From contig SUXO01000001.1 of the NCBI GenBank assembly GCA_015060885.1, forward strand, positions 62,001-126,000: 64,000 nucleotides of DNA. Reading direction: 5' to 3'. This document shows, piece after piece, positions 23,662 through 33,243 of this stretch (positions within the stretch are counted from its first letter, which is position 1; every line of letters starts with the position of its first letter). The translations under genes and the position numbers were made by a program. The notes under the pieces are model-generated. The model was not told the DNA's origin, ran no database searches, and saw nothing but the letters and a program-made list of their open reading frames with translations. Source of the stretch: Bacteroidales bacterium. Lineage in GTDB: Bacteria; Bacteroidota; Bacteroidia; Bacteroidales; Bacteroidaceae.

Positions 23662-24045
23662 TTACATACCCGATTGTCTTCTCAAAGCCTCAATCTGTAA
23701 ATCCCATAAATCCTTCTGGTCCTCAACTTCACCCTTTTCGGCAAAGTCGGTAACTACCAGAGTATGTTCCCTTGTGAGTTCGTTGAACGAAATTCTCATT
23801 TCGAAGAATGTCTGCGGGTCCTCGTCTTCCCACCTCATTTTCACATAAACTCCGTTCCTTTGAGTTACAATATGTGCGGTTCTCTGTTCTGTTTTTCCCC
23901 AATAAAAGACAAACGATTTTCCAACGTTCTCCACTCGGTCGGCAAACCACGGCGACAAGCCTGCCGCAGTTCCAATGTAACGCCATATCATATTTGCGCT
24001 ACCTTTCATCGGGTATTCGATACTGAATTTCTCTTTATTCGTCAT
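23662..24045 (-). CDS. START-like / SRPBCC-superfamily protein
   Basis: Small protein with SPWFADRVENVGKSFVFYWGKTEQRTAHIV...KEGEVEDQKDLWD, typical of the Bacteroidetes START-like family. Confidence 0.75.
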   Translation of the reverse strand: MTNKEKFSIEYPMKGSANMIWRYIGTAAGLSPWFADRVENVGKSFVFYWGKTEQRTAHIVTQRNGVYVKMRWEDEDPQTFFEMRISFNELTREHTLVVTDFAEKGEVEDQKDLWDLQIEALRRQSGM

Positions 24046-24309
24046 TTTTTGAAGTTCAAAAATTGTTGCGAATTTTGTCTATTGCAGTCGCAAGATATAA
24101 AAAGATATTCAAAAAAACAATAAAACGCTAAATTATATTTAGTTAAATGCAGCGTATCACCCTTTTGAAATAACGGGGAGGCAATTTTTCTTCAATAAAT
24201 TTCAGTATGGAAGGTTTCCATTATACGAGCAGACAGACTTTAAATCCCTTCTAAAATAAATTTTTGACGAAAAAGGGCTAAAAAGTTTGTCTGTTTGAAT
24301 TATTAAACA

Positions 24310-24317
24310 TATCTTTG
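24310..24317 (+). promoter_or_regulatory. Bacteroidetes-type -7 element (TATCTTTG) for tRNA-Met
   Basis: TAnnTTTG match 18 bp upstream of the mature tRNA, with a TTTG-containing stretch about 20 bp further upstream. Confidence 0.6.
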
Positions 24318-24334
24318 CACCGCAAAAATGCAAT

Positions 24335-24408
24335 GGCGAGATAGCTCAGCTGGTTAGAGCGCATGATTCATAATCATGAGGTCCCCGGTTCAATCCCGGG
24401 TCTCGCTA
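24335..24408 (+). tRNA. tRNA with CAT anticodon (elongator Met, or Ile2 if lysidine-modified)
   Basis: ggcgaga acceptor, agctcagctggttagagc D-arm, catga-ttCATaa-tcatg anticodon arm, cccgg-ttcaatc-ccggg T-arm. No GGG/CCC initiator stem. Confidence 0.93.
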
Positions 24409-24413
24409 CTGAA

Positions 24414-24446
24414 ACGGAGATAGTTGAAAAACTATCTCCGTTTTTT
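24414..24446 (+). terminator. tRNA transcript terminator
   Basis: acggagatagtt-gaaa-aactatctccgt followed by a T-run. Confidence 0.85.
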
Positions 24447-24956
24447 GTTTCAACAGAAAAGGTGATTACTTGGTTCAGTAGAAATTTAGTGTGGACAAAT
24501 TAATTCTTTAATAAGTTGTACTCCCTCACGCTGCCCTTTGTATAACGAATTATCTCCTGCAATGGTAATTCTCAAAAAAGGAACCGGCACCGTTAAAATC
24601 ACAGCGGAAAGGCCTGTTGACGACAGGCCATTGTGCGAGCACTGTGTGAGCGTAGTGCGGGTATAAATTATCCTGTATAGCCGCACGGAGTGAGTTGCGC
24701 AGCACCCTGTCGGCAACAGATAGGCTTGCAGCGGCAAGCGAGGAACGAACGAGTTATATTGTGCAACAATTCACGAGCCGAGGCGTGAGCGACTGATTTT
24801 TCTCGCGTGCCGGGCGTTTGGTTCTTTGCGCGACAAAGAACGTCAAAGATATATTTCCAATGAGAGAATAACCGACAAATAACACCGAGAAGTCAAAAGC
24901 AAGAATGTTTAGTATCGTATATAGTGAGTGACCACACCTTTTTGCTACTGAGCCGA

Positions 24957-26444
24957 TTAATTCACAAACCTCTTGATGAAGGGTATCTGGTTCAGCGGCA
25001 AGTCTTTCTTTATGAAGTACCCCACAAAAACAATCAGCAACAGGGTGTTCACCGCCATTCGGGCAATGCTGTTTTCTATGGGCAGTATAATGGAAACGGT
25101 ATAAAGTACAGCAAAAAGCGCAATATAACTGAAAATTCCTTTAAGGTCATATTTTGTGGGGTTGCGGCGTTGTCCCACAAAATAGGAGAGTGTCATTGCG
25201 GTGAAATAGCCGGCAAATGAGCCCACAGCGCACGCCATATAACTATATCGTGGTACAAATATTATGTTCACGGCAAAAAGAATGGCGCACCCGATGAACG
25301 AGAATATTGCTCCCCAGTAGGTTTCATCGTTCAGTTTGTACCAGAACGACAAGTTGAAATATATGCCCATAAAAATTTCTGCTGCCATTACAATGGGCAC
25401 GACCTTCAATCCTTCCCAGTAATCGGGGTTTATGAGGTGGCGCAGAATATCCATATAGAATACCACCACAAGGAATGCCATAAGCGCAATTATTATGAAA
25501 TATTTCATAGCCTGTGCATTGAGTTCCTTGCTGTTCTTTGTGGTTGTATTGCCAAAAACAAACGGTTCGTAGGCATATCGGAAGGCCTGCATAAGCATAG
25601 CCATTATGGCTGCAACCTTCACTGCTGCTCCATATATGCTCAACTCCATTTTGCCCTGTTGCCCCGGTACCAGCTGTGTATATATTATCTTGTCGGCATT
25701 GAGGTTCAGTATGCCGGCAACGCCGAGCAGCAGAAGCGGCCACGAATATTTGAGCATGCTTTTAAGCAGGGCTGTGTCGGCTGTAAAACGGAACAACCGG
25801 TATTCGGGAACAAGGAACAGAGTGATGAATGCCGTGCAAACCAGGTTTATGAAAAAGACATAGAAAGCCTGGTTGTCGGGGGTGTAAAAATTACCCATTA
25901 CATCGGGGTTTTTTGCACATATTACAGGCAACAGCAGAAACACGAACAGGTTAAGTGCTATGTTTGTGAATATGTTAAGCAGTTTGAGTGCAGCAAATTT
26001 AATGGGGCGTTTTTGAAACCTCAACAATCCGAAGGGTATCGCTTGCAGTGCATCGAGTGCCACCACCACAGCCATAATGCCCACAAATTCAGGGTGCGCC
26101 TCGTAACCCAGCGTTTGCGATATTGAAGGCAGGAAGGCAAATACCGCAAAAAGGAATATTACGCATAGTGTGCCAATAACCTGCATCGACATTGAAAAGG
26201 TCTTCGAAACGTTGGCCCCCTCCTTGCTTGCGAAACGGAAGAAGGTGGTTTCGAACCCGAATGTCAAAATCATAAGCAGCAGAGCAGTCCAGGCATATAT
26301 ATTTGTAACTACACCATAGTTGCCGCTCTCTACACTCATCTTGGCTGTGTATAACGGCACGAGCAGATAGTTGAGGAAGCGTCCCAGAATGCTGCTCATT
26401 CCGTATATTACAGTGTCTTTTGCAAGCGATTGCAGTTTGCCCAT
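24957..26444 (-). CDS. polysaccharide/lipid flippase (MATE/MOP-type, Wzx-like)
   Basis: MGKLQSLAKDTVIYGMSSILGRFLNYLLVPLYT, ~12-14 TM segments, NADKIIYTQLVPGQQG. Start moved to internal Met (26444). Confidence 0.85.
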   Translation of the reverse strand: MGKLQSLAKDTVIYGMSSILGRFLNYLLVPLYTAKMSVESGNYGVVTNIYAWTALLLMILTFGFETTFFRFASKEGANVSKTFSMSMQVIGTLCVIFLFAVFAFLPSISQTLGYEAHPEFVGIMAVVVALDALQAIPFGLLRFQKRPIKFAALKLLNIFTNIALNLFVFLLLPVICAKNPDVMGNFYTPDNQAFYVFFINLVCTAFITLFLVPEYRLFRFTADTALLKSMLKYSWPLLLLGVAGILNLNADKIIYTQLVPGQQGKMELSIYGAAVKVAAIMAMLMQAFRYAYEPFVFGNTTTKNSKELNAQAMKYFIIIALMAFLVVVFYMDILRHLINPDYWEGLKVVPIVMAAEIFMGIYFNLSFWYKLNDETYWGAIFSFIGCAILFAVNIIFVPRYSYMACAVGSFAGYFTAMTLSYFVGQRRNPTKYDLKGIFSYIALFAVLYTVSIILPIENSIARMAVNTLLLIVFVGYFIKKDLPLNQIPFIKRFVN

Positions 26445-26484
26445 TTGTATGTTGTGTGTTTTTGTTTCTTTCTTAAACAAAGTA

Positions 26485-27504
26485 TTAAAAAAGTGTTCCC
26501 TGCTCTCCGTTGTTGAAACGGTTGCGTCCCAGGTGTTTGTAGGCAAGGTCGGTGACCTCACGCCCGCGTGGTGTGCGTTTTATGAATCCCTCTTTTATGA
26601 GGTAAGGTTCGTAGACCTCCTCAATGGTTCCGCTGTCCTCGCTCAACGCTGTGGCAATGGTGCCTATGCCCACCGGTCCACCCTTGAACTTGTCGATTAT
26701 GGTACACAGAATCTTGTTGTCAATCTCGTCGAGTCCGTAACGGTCAATATTCAAGGCTTCCAACGCAGTCTTTGCAATGGAATTCGTGATGTGTCCGTCA
26801 CCCATCACCTGGGCAAAGTCGCGCACACGGCGCAACAAGGCATTTGCAATACGCGGTGTTCCTCGGCTGCGACGTGCAATTTCGTATGCAGCCTCCTCGT
26901 CGAACGACACGCCGAGTATCTGTGCCGAACGCCCGATTATGCCTGCGAGTGTCTTGCTGTCGTAATATTCAAGGTGCATATTTATGCCGAAACGGGCGCG
27001 CAAAGGGGCTGTGAGCAAGCCACTGCGCGTGGTTGCACCTATGAGTGTGAAGGGGTTGAGGTCAATCTGTATCGAACGTGCCGAGGGCCCTTTGTCAATG
27101 AGAATATCTATCCTGTAATCCTCCATAGCCGAGTACAGGTACTCTTCGACAATGGGCGACAGGCGATGAATTTCGTCTATAAACAGCACATCGTTGGGTT
27201 CAAGCGAGGTGAGTATGCCGGCAAGGTCGCCGGGCTTGTCGAGCACGGGGCCCGATGTCACTTTGAAACCCACTCCCAGTTCATTGGCAATAATGTTGCT
27301 CAATGTTGTTTTACCAAGTCCCGGAGGGCCGTGCAGCAACACATGGTCGAGCGACTCGCCACGCATCTTTGCGGCCTGTACAAAAATTTTGAGGTTGCTC
27401 ACCACCTTCTCCTGTCCGCTGAAATCGGAAAAGGAGAGGGGGCGCAGGGCGTTCTCAAACTCTTTGTCGTTATTTTTTCCGCGAATATTGAAATCTCCGC
27501 TCAT
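26485..27504 (-). CDS. ruvB: Holliday junction branch migration ATPase RuvB
   Basis: [79 protein letters not shown]. Confidence 0.98.
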   Translation of the reverse strand: MSGDFNIRGKNNDKEFENALRPLSFSDFSGQEKVVSNLKIFVQAAKMRGESLDHVLLHGPPGLGKTTLSNIIANELGVGFKVTSGPVLDKPGDLAGILTSLEPNDVLFIDEIHRLSPIVEEYLYSAMEDYRIDILIDKGPSARSIQIDLNPFTLIGATTRSGLLTAPLRARFGINMHLEYYDSKTLAGIIGRSAQILGVSFDEEAAYEIARRSRGTPRIANALLRRVRDFAQVMGDGHITNSIAKTALEALNIDRYGLDEIDNKILCTIIDKFKGGPVGIGTIATALSEDSGTIEEVYEPYLIKEGFIKRTPRGREVTDLAYKHLGRNRFNNGEQGTLF

Positions 27505-27584
27505 ACTATATCCTTTAAAAAAGTTATCAACCGCGAAGATAATTAAAATTGCAATATCGTCGTTATTTTTTTCTTTTTATTAAT

Positions 27585-27592
27585 TATCTTCG
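27585..27592 (+). promoter_or_regulatory. Bacteroidetes-type -7 element variant (TATCTTCG)
   Basis: TATCTTCGC upstream of the spmAB-like gene; same variant upstream of prfB. Confidence 0.4.
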
Positions 27593-27644
27593 CACCTGTG
27601 GAGCGGCTCTCCGTTCACATAGTTTTCACAAATAAGATAAAAGC

Positions 27645-28880
27645 ATGGTCCTTAATTACATTTGGGTAGCATTTTTCCTTATAGCATTTGCAATCGCCGT
27701 GTGCAAGCTGGTTTTTGCAGGCGATGTAACAGTTTTTCCGGCCATAATGACATCGACATTCGACACGGCCCGCACCGCTTTTGAAATATCGCTTGGCCTC
27801 ACAGGTGTCCTTTCATTGTGGATGGGAATAATGAAGATTGGCGAGCGTGGCGGCCTTGTAGCGGCCCTTGCACGGTTGTTGAGTCCTGTTCTGTGCCGTA
27901 TTTTTCCCGACATACCCAAAGGCCATCCTGCTATGGGCACAATGTTTATGAATTTTTCGGCCAATCTGCTGGGGCTCGACAACGCGGCGACACCAATGGG
28001 CTTGAAGGCTATGCAGGAGCTGCAAGACATCAACCCGCAGAAGGATGTGGCAAGCAACCCTATGATAATGTTTCTTGTGCTCAACACATCGGGGCTTACG
28101 CTCATTCCCGTGTCGGTACTTCTTTATCGTGCCCAGCTCGGTGCAGCCAACCCCACCGATGTATTCATTCCCATACTCATTGCCACCACCGTTTCCACCG
28201 TGGTGGGGCTCATTACTACAAGCATATACCAGCGCATCAATCTATTCAACCGCACGATGATGCTCTTTCTCCTTTCAATATGTATGCTTGTCGCGTTGGG
28301 CACCTGGGGAATGATGCAGCTGTCGCAAGTGCAGATAGAGATTGTATCCACCTCGCTTGCCAACATCATACTCTTCTCGGTAATAATAATATTCATTCTT
28401 GCCGGGCTGCGTGCCAAGATAAATGTCTATGATGCGTTCATCGAGGGTGCCAAGGATGGTTTCTCCACGGCTGTGCGCATAATCCCTTATCTTGTGGCAA
28501 TTCTGGTCGCAGTGGGCGTGTTCCGCGCATCGGGCGGTATGGATGTGATTATGGGTGCCGTTGCCTGGTGTGCCGAACAGGCGGGTGTGGCCAGTGATTT
28601 CGTGGGGGCTTTGCCCACTGCCATTATGAAACCATTGAGCGGCAGCGGTGCTCGCGGAATGATGATTGATGCTATGACAACCTATGGTGCCGACTCTTTT
28701 GCCGGTCGCCTGGCTTGTCTTTTCCAGGGTGCCACCGACACCACCTTTTACATTCTCGCAGTCTATTTCGGCAGTGTGGGTATAAGGAAAACCCGCCACG
28801 CCGTTGCCTGCGGCCTTATAGCCGATGCAGCAGGAATCGTAGCCGCAATAGCGGTAGGTTATATATTCTTTGGCAATTAA
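27645..28880 (+). CDS. spore maturation protein A/B fusion, nucleoside-recognition (Gate) domain protein
   Basis: MGTMFMNFSANLLGLDNAATPMGLKAMQELQ (SpmA) and SGSGARGMMIDAMTTYGADSFAGRLACLFQGATDTTFYILAVYFGSVGIRKTRHAV (SpmB). Confidence 0.88.
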   Translation: MVLNYIWVAFFLIAFAIAVCKLVFAGDVTVFPAIMTSTFDTARTAFEISLGLTGVLSLWMGIMKIGERGGLVAALARLLSPVLCRIFPDIPKGHPAMGTMFMNFSANLLGLDNAATPMGLKAMQELQDINPQKDVASNPMIMFLVLNTSGLTLIPVSVLLYRAQLGAANPTDVFIPILIATTVSTVVGLITTSIYQRINLFNRTMMLFLLSICMLVALGTWGMMQLSQVQIEIVSTSLANIILFSVIIIFILAGLRAKINVYDAFIEGAKDGFSTAVRIIPYLVAILVAVGVFRASGGMDVIMGAVAWCAEQAGVASDFVGALPTAIMKPLSGSGARGMMIDAMTTYGADSFAGRLACLFQGATDTTFYILAVYFGSVGIRKTRHAVACGLIADAAGIVAAIAVGYIFFGN

Positions 28881-28893
28881 ATAATATTAATTT

Positions 28894-29304
28894 ATGATAA
28901 GTTACCAGACCGAGGGTGTTAGGATGCCCGCAATAAAGCGTCGTGAAACAAGCGCGTGGATAAAAAGCGTTGCTGCTTCTTATGGAAAGAAGGTGGGCGA
29001 CATTGCCTACATATTCTGCAACGATGAAAAAATTTTGGAGGTGAACAAGGAGTACTTGCAACACGACTATTACACCGATATAATCACATTCGATTACTGC
29101 GAGGGCAACGTGATAAGCGGTGACCTTTTCATCTCGCTCGATACCGTCAAGAGCAATAGCGAGCTTGTGGGTGCCACATACGAGCAGGAACTCCACCGCG
29201 TTATAATACACGGAATTCTTCACTTGTGCGGAATAAACGACAAGGGTGAGGGGGAGCGTGAAATTATGGAAGCTGCCGAGAACAAGGCTCTTTCAATGCT
29301 GTAA
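28894..29304 (+). CDS. ybeY: endoribonuclease YbeY (rRNA maturation)
   Basis: HRVIIHGILHLCGINDKGEGERE, i.e. HGxLHLxGxD-type motif. Confidence 0.92.
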   Translation: MISYQTEGVRMPAIKRRETSAWIKSVAASYGKKVGDIAYIFCNDEKILEVNKEYLQHDYYTDIITFDYCEGNVISGDLFISLDTVKSNSELVGATYEQELHRVIIHGILHLCGINDKGEGEREIMEAAENKALSML

Positions 29305-29321
29305 AGTGTGCGGGCGGTCCT

Positions 29322-30395
29322 TTATAATTTAAGCCCGTCGAGCATCTTTACAAAAATTTCGAGTCCCTCGCGCAGTTCGCTTATCTTTATAAACTCGTTG
29401 GCTGTGTGCGAACGGGGCGACTCGCCCGGTCCCATCTTCAAGGTGGGGAAGTCGAGCAGTGCCTGGTTCGAAAGGGTAGGGGAACCGAAGGGCACGCGGC
29501 CAAGCCCCACGGCACGTTGTACAAGCGGGTGCTCCATGCCGATCGACGACGAATTGAGGCTTGTGGAACGCGCCTTTACATCGCACTCCACACTCTCGGT
29601 TATTATCTCCAAAAGTTCTTTGTTGGAGTAGCACTCGTTGCTGCGAATATCTACCACAAAACTGCACTCGTCGGGTATCACGTTGTGCTGTGTGCCGGCC
29701 ATTATCTGTGTCACGCTCATCTTCACATCGCCCAAAAGTTCCGATGATTTGGGGAATTTATGATTGCGGAACCATTCTATATCCTTCATTGCCTTGTAAA
29801 TGGCATTCACGCCATTGTTGCGTGCTGCGTGCCCGGCCACTCCGTGTGAAACACAGTCGAGTACCATCAAACCTTTTTCGGCAATGGCGGGTTGCATACC
29901 GGTGGGCTCGCCCACAATGGCGCAGCTTATGGGCGGCAACAGCGGAATAACTGCTTCTATGCCGTTTTTGCCGCTAACCTCCTCCTCGGCCGATGCAAGG
30001 AATACCGTGTTATACTGTTGAGGCTTTTGGCATATAAGATAAAAGAGTTGTAACATTGTGACCAGCGAACCGCCGTCGTCGTTGGTGCCAAGCCCGGTTA
30101 TTGTATCGCCCTCAACTATGGGTGTGTGAGGGTGCTTGCTCCATCCGGCAACAGGTTTCACTGTGTCTATGTGGGCATCGAGCAGCAAGGTGGGGCGCGA
30201 TGCGTCGAACCCCGGCGCAATGCACCATATATTGTTCATGTGCCGGTGGACATCGAGCATAACGGGAGTGGTATGCTCAATGAACATCTGTAACTTGTCG
30301 GCTGCATCGCTCTCTTCGCGGCTCACCGATGGGGTGCTCACAAGGAGTTTGAGCAACTCCACGGCTTGGGCTATGTTTTTATCGCTAAACTTCAT
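29322..30395 (-). CDS. M20 family metallopeptidase (ArgE/acetylornithine-deacetylase-like)
   Basis: LLLDAHIDTVKPV, GTNDDGGSLVTML, ASAEEEVSGKNG, GPGESPRSHTANEF. Confidence 0.88.
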   Translation of the reverse strand: MKFSDKNIAQAVELLKLLVSTPSVSREESDAADKLQMFIEHTTPVMLDVHRHMNNIWCIAPGFDASRPTLLLDAHIDTVKPVAGWSKHPHTPIVEGDTITGLGTNDDGGSLVTMLQLFYLICQKPQQYNTVFLASAEEEVSGKNGIEAVIPLLPPISCAIVGEPTGMQPAIAEKGLMVLDCVSHGVAGHAARNNGVNAIYKAMKDIEWFRNHKFPKSSELLGDVKMSVTQIMAGTQHNVIPDECSFVVDIRSNECYSNKELLEIITESVECDVKARSTSLNSSSIGMEHPLVQRAVGLGRVPFGSPTLSNQALLDFPTLKMGPGESPRSHTANEFIKISELREGLEIFVKMLDGLKL

Positions 30396-30509
30396 AAGGT
30401 TGTGTAGTATTGCGCAAATTTACAAGATTATTCTCTTTGCTGCAACAGTTTTTTTATCGATTATCTTTTTGTGCTCTTGTGCCGATTTTGTCAAGTGAGG
30501 TAATATTTG

Positions 30510-30517
30510 TATCTTCG
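30510..30517 (+). promoter_or_regulatory. Bacteroidetes-type -7 element variant (TATCTTCG) upstream of prfB
   Basis: tttgtatcttcgcg, 34 bp upstream of the prfB ATG. Confidence 0.4.
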
Positions 30518-30550
30518 CGAACTATTTATTCAGAAACAAAGATAAATACA

Positions 30551-31666
30551 ATGATAACAGCCGACCAATTAAAGGACATTAAGGAGCGCACCGCTGCGCT
30601 TAAACAGTATCTGTCAATCGACGAGAAGATAATTCAGGTCGAAGAGGAACAGTTGCGCACCCAGGCTCCCGGTTTCTGGGATAACGCCAAAGAGGCCGAA
30701 GCGCAAATGAAAAAGGTAAAGGGCCTGCAAGCCTGGATTGAGGGATACAAGGAGGTGAACAACCGCACCGAGGAGGTGGAGATTGCTATGGAGTTCTACC
30801 GCGACGAGATGGTTACCGAAGAGGAGGTCGATGATGCCTATGCACGTGCCCTTGCAGCCATCGAGGAGCTCGAACTAAAAAATATGCTCCGCGGCGAGGC
30901 CGACGGAATGAGTTGTGTACTCAAAATAAATTCGGGTGCGGGCGGTACCGAGAGCCAGGACTGGGCATCCATGCTTATGCGTATGTATCTCCGTTGGGCC
31001 GAAGCGAACAAATACAAGGCATCGACCATCAACTTGCAGGAGGGCGACGAGGCGGGTATAAAAACCGCTACAATACAGATTGACGGTCCGTTTGCCTATG
31101 GCTATCTGAAAGGCGAGAACGGTGTGCACCGCTTGGTGCGCGTGTCACCATATAATGCACAGGGCAAGCGTATGACCTCTTTTGCATCGGTGTTTGTAAC
31201 TCCGTTGGTCGACGACAGCATCGATGTCGTAATTGAAACCGCAAAAATATCGTGGGACACATTCCGCAGTGGCGGAGCGGGTGGCCAGAACGTGAACAAA
31301 GTGGAGTCGGGTGTTCGTTTGCGTTATATGTTTACCGACCCCGACACAGGTGAGCAGGAGGAAATCCTCATTGAAAACACCGAAACACGTGACCAACCCA
31401 AAAACAAGGAGAAGGCTCTGGCCCTGTTGCGTTCAATGCTTTACGACAAGGAACTCAAACGCCGCCAGCGCGAAAAGGACAAGATTGAGGCCGGGAAGAA
31501 AAAAATCGAGTGGGGCTCACAGATTCGCTCTTATGTCTTCGACGACCGCCGTGTGAAAGACCACCGCACCAATTTCCAGACATCCGACGTAGGTGGAGTG
31601 ATGGATGGCAAAATTGACGGTTTCATCAAATCCTATCTTATGGAGTTTGCCGAGGAGGGCGAGTAA
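30551..31666 (+). CDS. prfB: peptide chain release factor 2
   Basis: SGAGGTESQDWASMLMRMYLRWAE, FRSGGAGGQNVNKVESGVRL (GGQ). Continuous reading frame from ATG 30551. Confidence 0.96.
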   Translation: MITADQLKDIKERTAALKQYLSIDEKIIQVEEEQLRTQAPGFWDNAKEAEAQMKKVKGLQAWIEGYKEVNNRTEEVEIAMEFYRDEMVTEEEVDDAYARALAAIEELELKNMLRGEADGMSCVLKINSGAGGTESQDWASMLMRMYLRWAEANKYKASTINLQEGDEAGIKTATIQIDGPFAYGYLKGENGVHRLVRVSPYNAQGKRMTSFASVFVTPLVDDSIDVVIETAKISWDTFRSGGAGGQNVNKVESGVRLRYMFTDPDTGEQEEILIENTETRDQPKNKEKALALLRSMLYDKELKRRQREKDKIEAGKKKIEWGSQIRSYVFDDRRVKDHRTNFQTSDVGGVMDGKIDGFIKSYLMEFAEEGE

Positions 31667-31668
31667 GG

Positions 31669-31728
31669 ATGTCATTGGAGATAGAGCGCAAATTCCTTAT
31701 GTCATTGGAGATAGAGCGCAAATTCCTT
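31669..31728 (+). repeat. perfect 2 x 30-bp tandem duplication at start of CYTH gene
   Basis: atgtcattggagatagagcgcaaattcctt occurs twice back to back. Confidence 0.98.
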
Positions 31729-32175
31729 GTTACCGGTGACAGCTACAAACAGCAGGCCTACGCTTGCGACCGCATTGCGCAAGGGTACATCTGCCGCCAG
31801 GGCGGTAATTCGGTGCGCGTGCGTGTGCGTGGCGAAAAGGGCTATCTTACCATAAAAGGGCCATCGCTCGACGGCGGGTTGAGCCGTTACGAATGGGAGC
31901 GCGAGATACCTGTGGCCGAAGCCTTGGAACTTATGAAGTTATGTCACGGAGGCATAATAGATAAGTGCCGTTATCTGGTGAAATGTGGTGCGCACACCTT
32001 TGAGGTCGATGAGTTCTATGGCGATAACGAAGGCCTTGTTGTTGCCGAAGTGGAGCTTGGCAGCCTTTCCGAGCCGTTTGAATGCCCCCCGTTCTTGGGG
32101 CGCGAAGTCACAGGCGAAGCAAAGTACTACAACGGCCATCTGTCACGTTTCCCTTATAAAATGTGGGAAAAGTAA
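31669..32175 (+). CDS. CYTH domain protein (class IV adenylate cyclase / triphosphatase-like)
   Basis: EIERKFL ExExK motif (present twice), GNSVRVRVRGEKGYLTIKGPS, FEVDEFYGDNEGLVVAEVELGS. Confidence 0.92.
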   Translation: MSLEIERKFLMSLEIERKFLVTGDSYKQQAYACDRIAQGYICRQGGNSVRVRVRGEKGYLTIKGPSLDGGLSRYEWEREIPVAEALELMKLCHGGIIDKCRYLVKCGAHTFEVDEFYGDNEGLVVAEVELGSLSEPFECPPFLGREVTGEAKYYNGHLSRFPYKMWEK

Positions 32176-32177
32176 CG

Positions 32178-32603
32178 TTAGTCTATACCATTGCAATTGA
32201 GCAGGTTGCGCTTTTTAAGGATAGGCTTGGTAACGTAAATGCTGAACAGGGTAGCAAGGATAACCCCCAGCGTGTTAAAGAGAAAATCCCACCAGTCGCC
32301 GCCGCGGTGGCTGGTGGCCAGTTCTTGGAGCAGTTCTATTGCACCGCTGAAAAGAATGGGCCCGATTATTGCACCCCAGAATATGTTTGCAGCATTCGAT
32401 TTTATGTGCGAAACAAGGTATTCGAACCATAAAACAGTGCAGAAACCGCCATACATAAGAATGTGGGCAAGTTTATCAATGTTATTTATCTCGCTCAAAT
32501 TTGTCTTTGGCGGTTTAAAGAACGATAAATAGATTATAGCCGCCAGAATAACAAGCGACAGCGGGTATCTTTTTATAATTCTGTCAATGCGTTCTATGAA
32601 CAT
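32178..32603 (-). CDS. VanZ family membrane protein
   Basis: NIDKLAHILMYGGFCTVLWFEYL, GAIIGPILFSGAIELLQELATSHRGGDWWDFLFNTLGVILA. Confidence 0.88.
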   Translation of the reverse strand: MFIERIDRIIKRYPLSLVILAAIIYLSFFKPPKTNLSEINNIDKLAHILMYGGFCTVLWFEYLVSHIKSNAANIFWGAIIGPILFSGAIELLQELATSHRGGDWWDFLFNTLGVILATLFSIYVTKPILKKRNLLNCNGID

Positions 32604-32788
32604 AATTTTTTTATTTATAGATTTGTAATCCTGTGCAAATATAACGCCCGAAAAAGGCGATTTCCACAGTTTTAAATATTTTTAATATGCGGTTTTATCT
32701 TTATTTTTCAAAAGGCCAGCGCCGAGGCATAATAATTTTGCTTTTATTAATAATTGGCGTTGTTCTTTTCAGGTGGTTAGGTAAGTTT

Positions 32789-32818
32789 ATAAGTTAATTT
32801 TTGCAAAAATTAACTTAT
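32789..32818. repeat. perfect 30-bp palindrome in divergent intergenic region
   Basis: ataagttaatttttgcaaaaattaacttat is its own reverse complement. Confidence 0.95.
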
Positions 32819-32843
32819 GGGGTGATTGTTCGATTTTTTGGCT

Positions 32844-32851
32844 TATTTTTG
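32844..32851 (+). promoter_or_regulatory. Bacteroidetes-type -7 element (TATTTTTG)
   Basis: cttatttttgcaaaaatg upstream of the lipoprotein gene. Confidence 0.5.
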
Positions 32852-32877
32852 CAAAAATGTTTGTTAAAATAATTACT

Positions 32878-33243
32878 ATGAAAAAGTTAAGTTTTTTAAT
32901 GTCACTTTTAGTGGCTATGGTTCTTTTGAGCAGTTGTACACGACATTTGGCTGATTTTACAATCATTTCAACGCGAGATATAGCTGTTAGTCAGTTGGGT
33001 ACGAATTATGTAGAATCTGAATCTCGCGTAAAAGCAAGAGATACAAATTCTATAATATTAGGAACTGCAATGGGTATGCCCGACATTGGAGATGCCGTGG
33101 ATAAAGCTATTGGGAAATGTCAGGATGCTGTTGCGTTAACAGACGTGGTTATAAAGACACGTAGCTGGCATATTTTTCTATACGGGCAGAATAGTATTAT
33201 TGTAGAAGGAACTCCTGTGTGCCCCTCTAAAAAAAATGAATAG
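32878..33243 (+). CDS. small predicted lipoprotein, function unknown
   Basis: MKKLSFLMSLLVAMVLLSSCTRHLADFTIISTRDIAVSQLG, a lipobox signal peptide (LLSSC). Start moved to internal Met. Confidence 0.75.
   Translation: MKKLSFLMSLLVAMVLLSSCTRHLADFTIISTRDIAVSQLGTNYVESESRVKARDTNSIILGTAMGMPDIGDAVDKAIGKCQDAVALTDVVIKTRSWHIFLYGQNSIIVEGTPVCPSKKNE

Noticed and set aside
24707-24719. 13-mer ctgtcggcaacag shared between the tRNA-Met downstream block and the island direct repeat (45022-45034, 50196-50208)
   Set aside because: 13-bp coincidences are expected by chance in 64 kb and the att copy is coding sequence; not enough to link the two regions.
24486-24737. 83-aa ORF downstream of tRNA-Met
   Set aside because: No domain signature or plausible ribosome-binding context; region looks non-coding and structured.
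26371-27546. 391-aa + strand ORF antisense to ruvB
   Set aside because: ruvB Walker motifs are clear; the shadow ORF has no domain signature.
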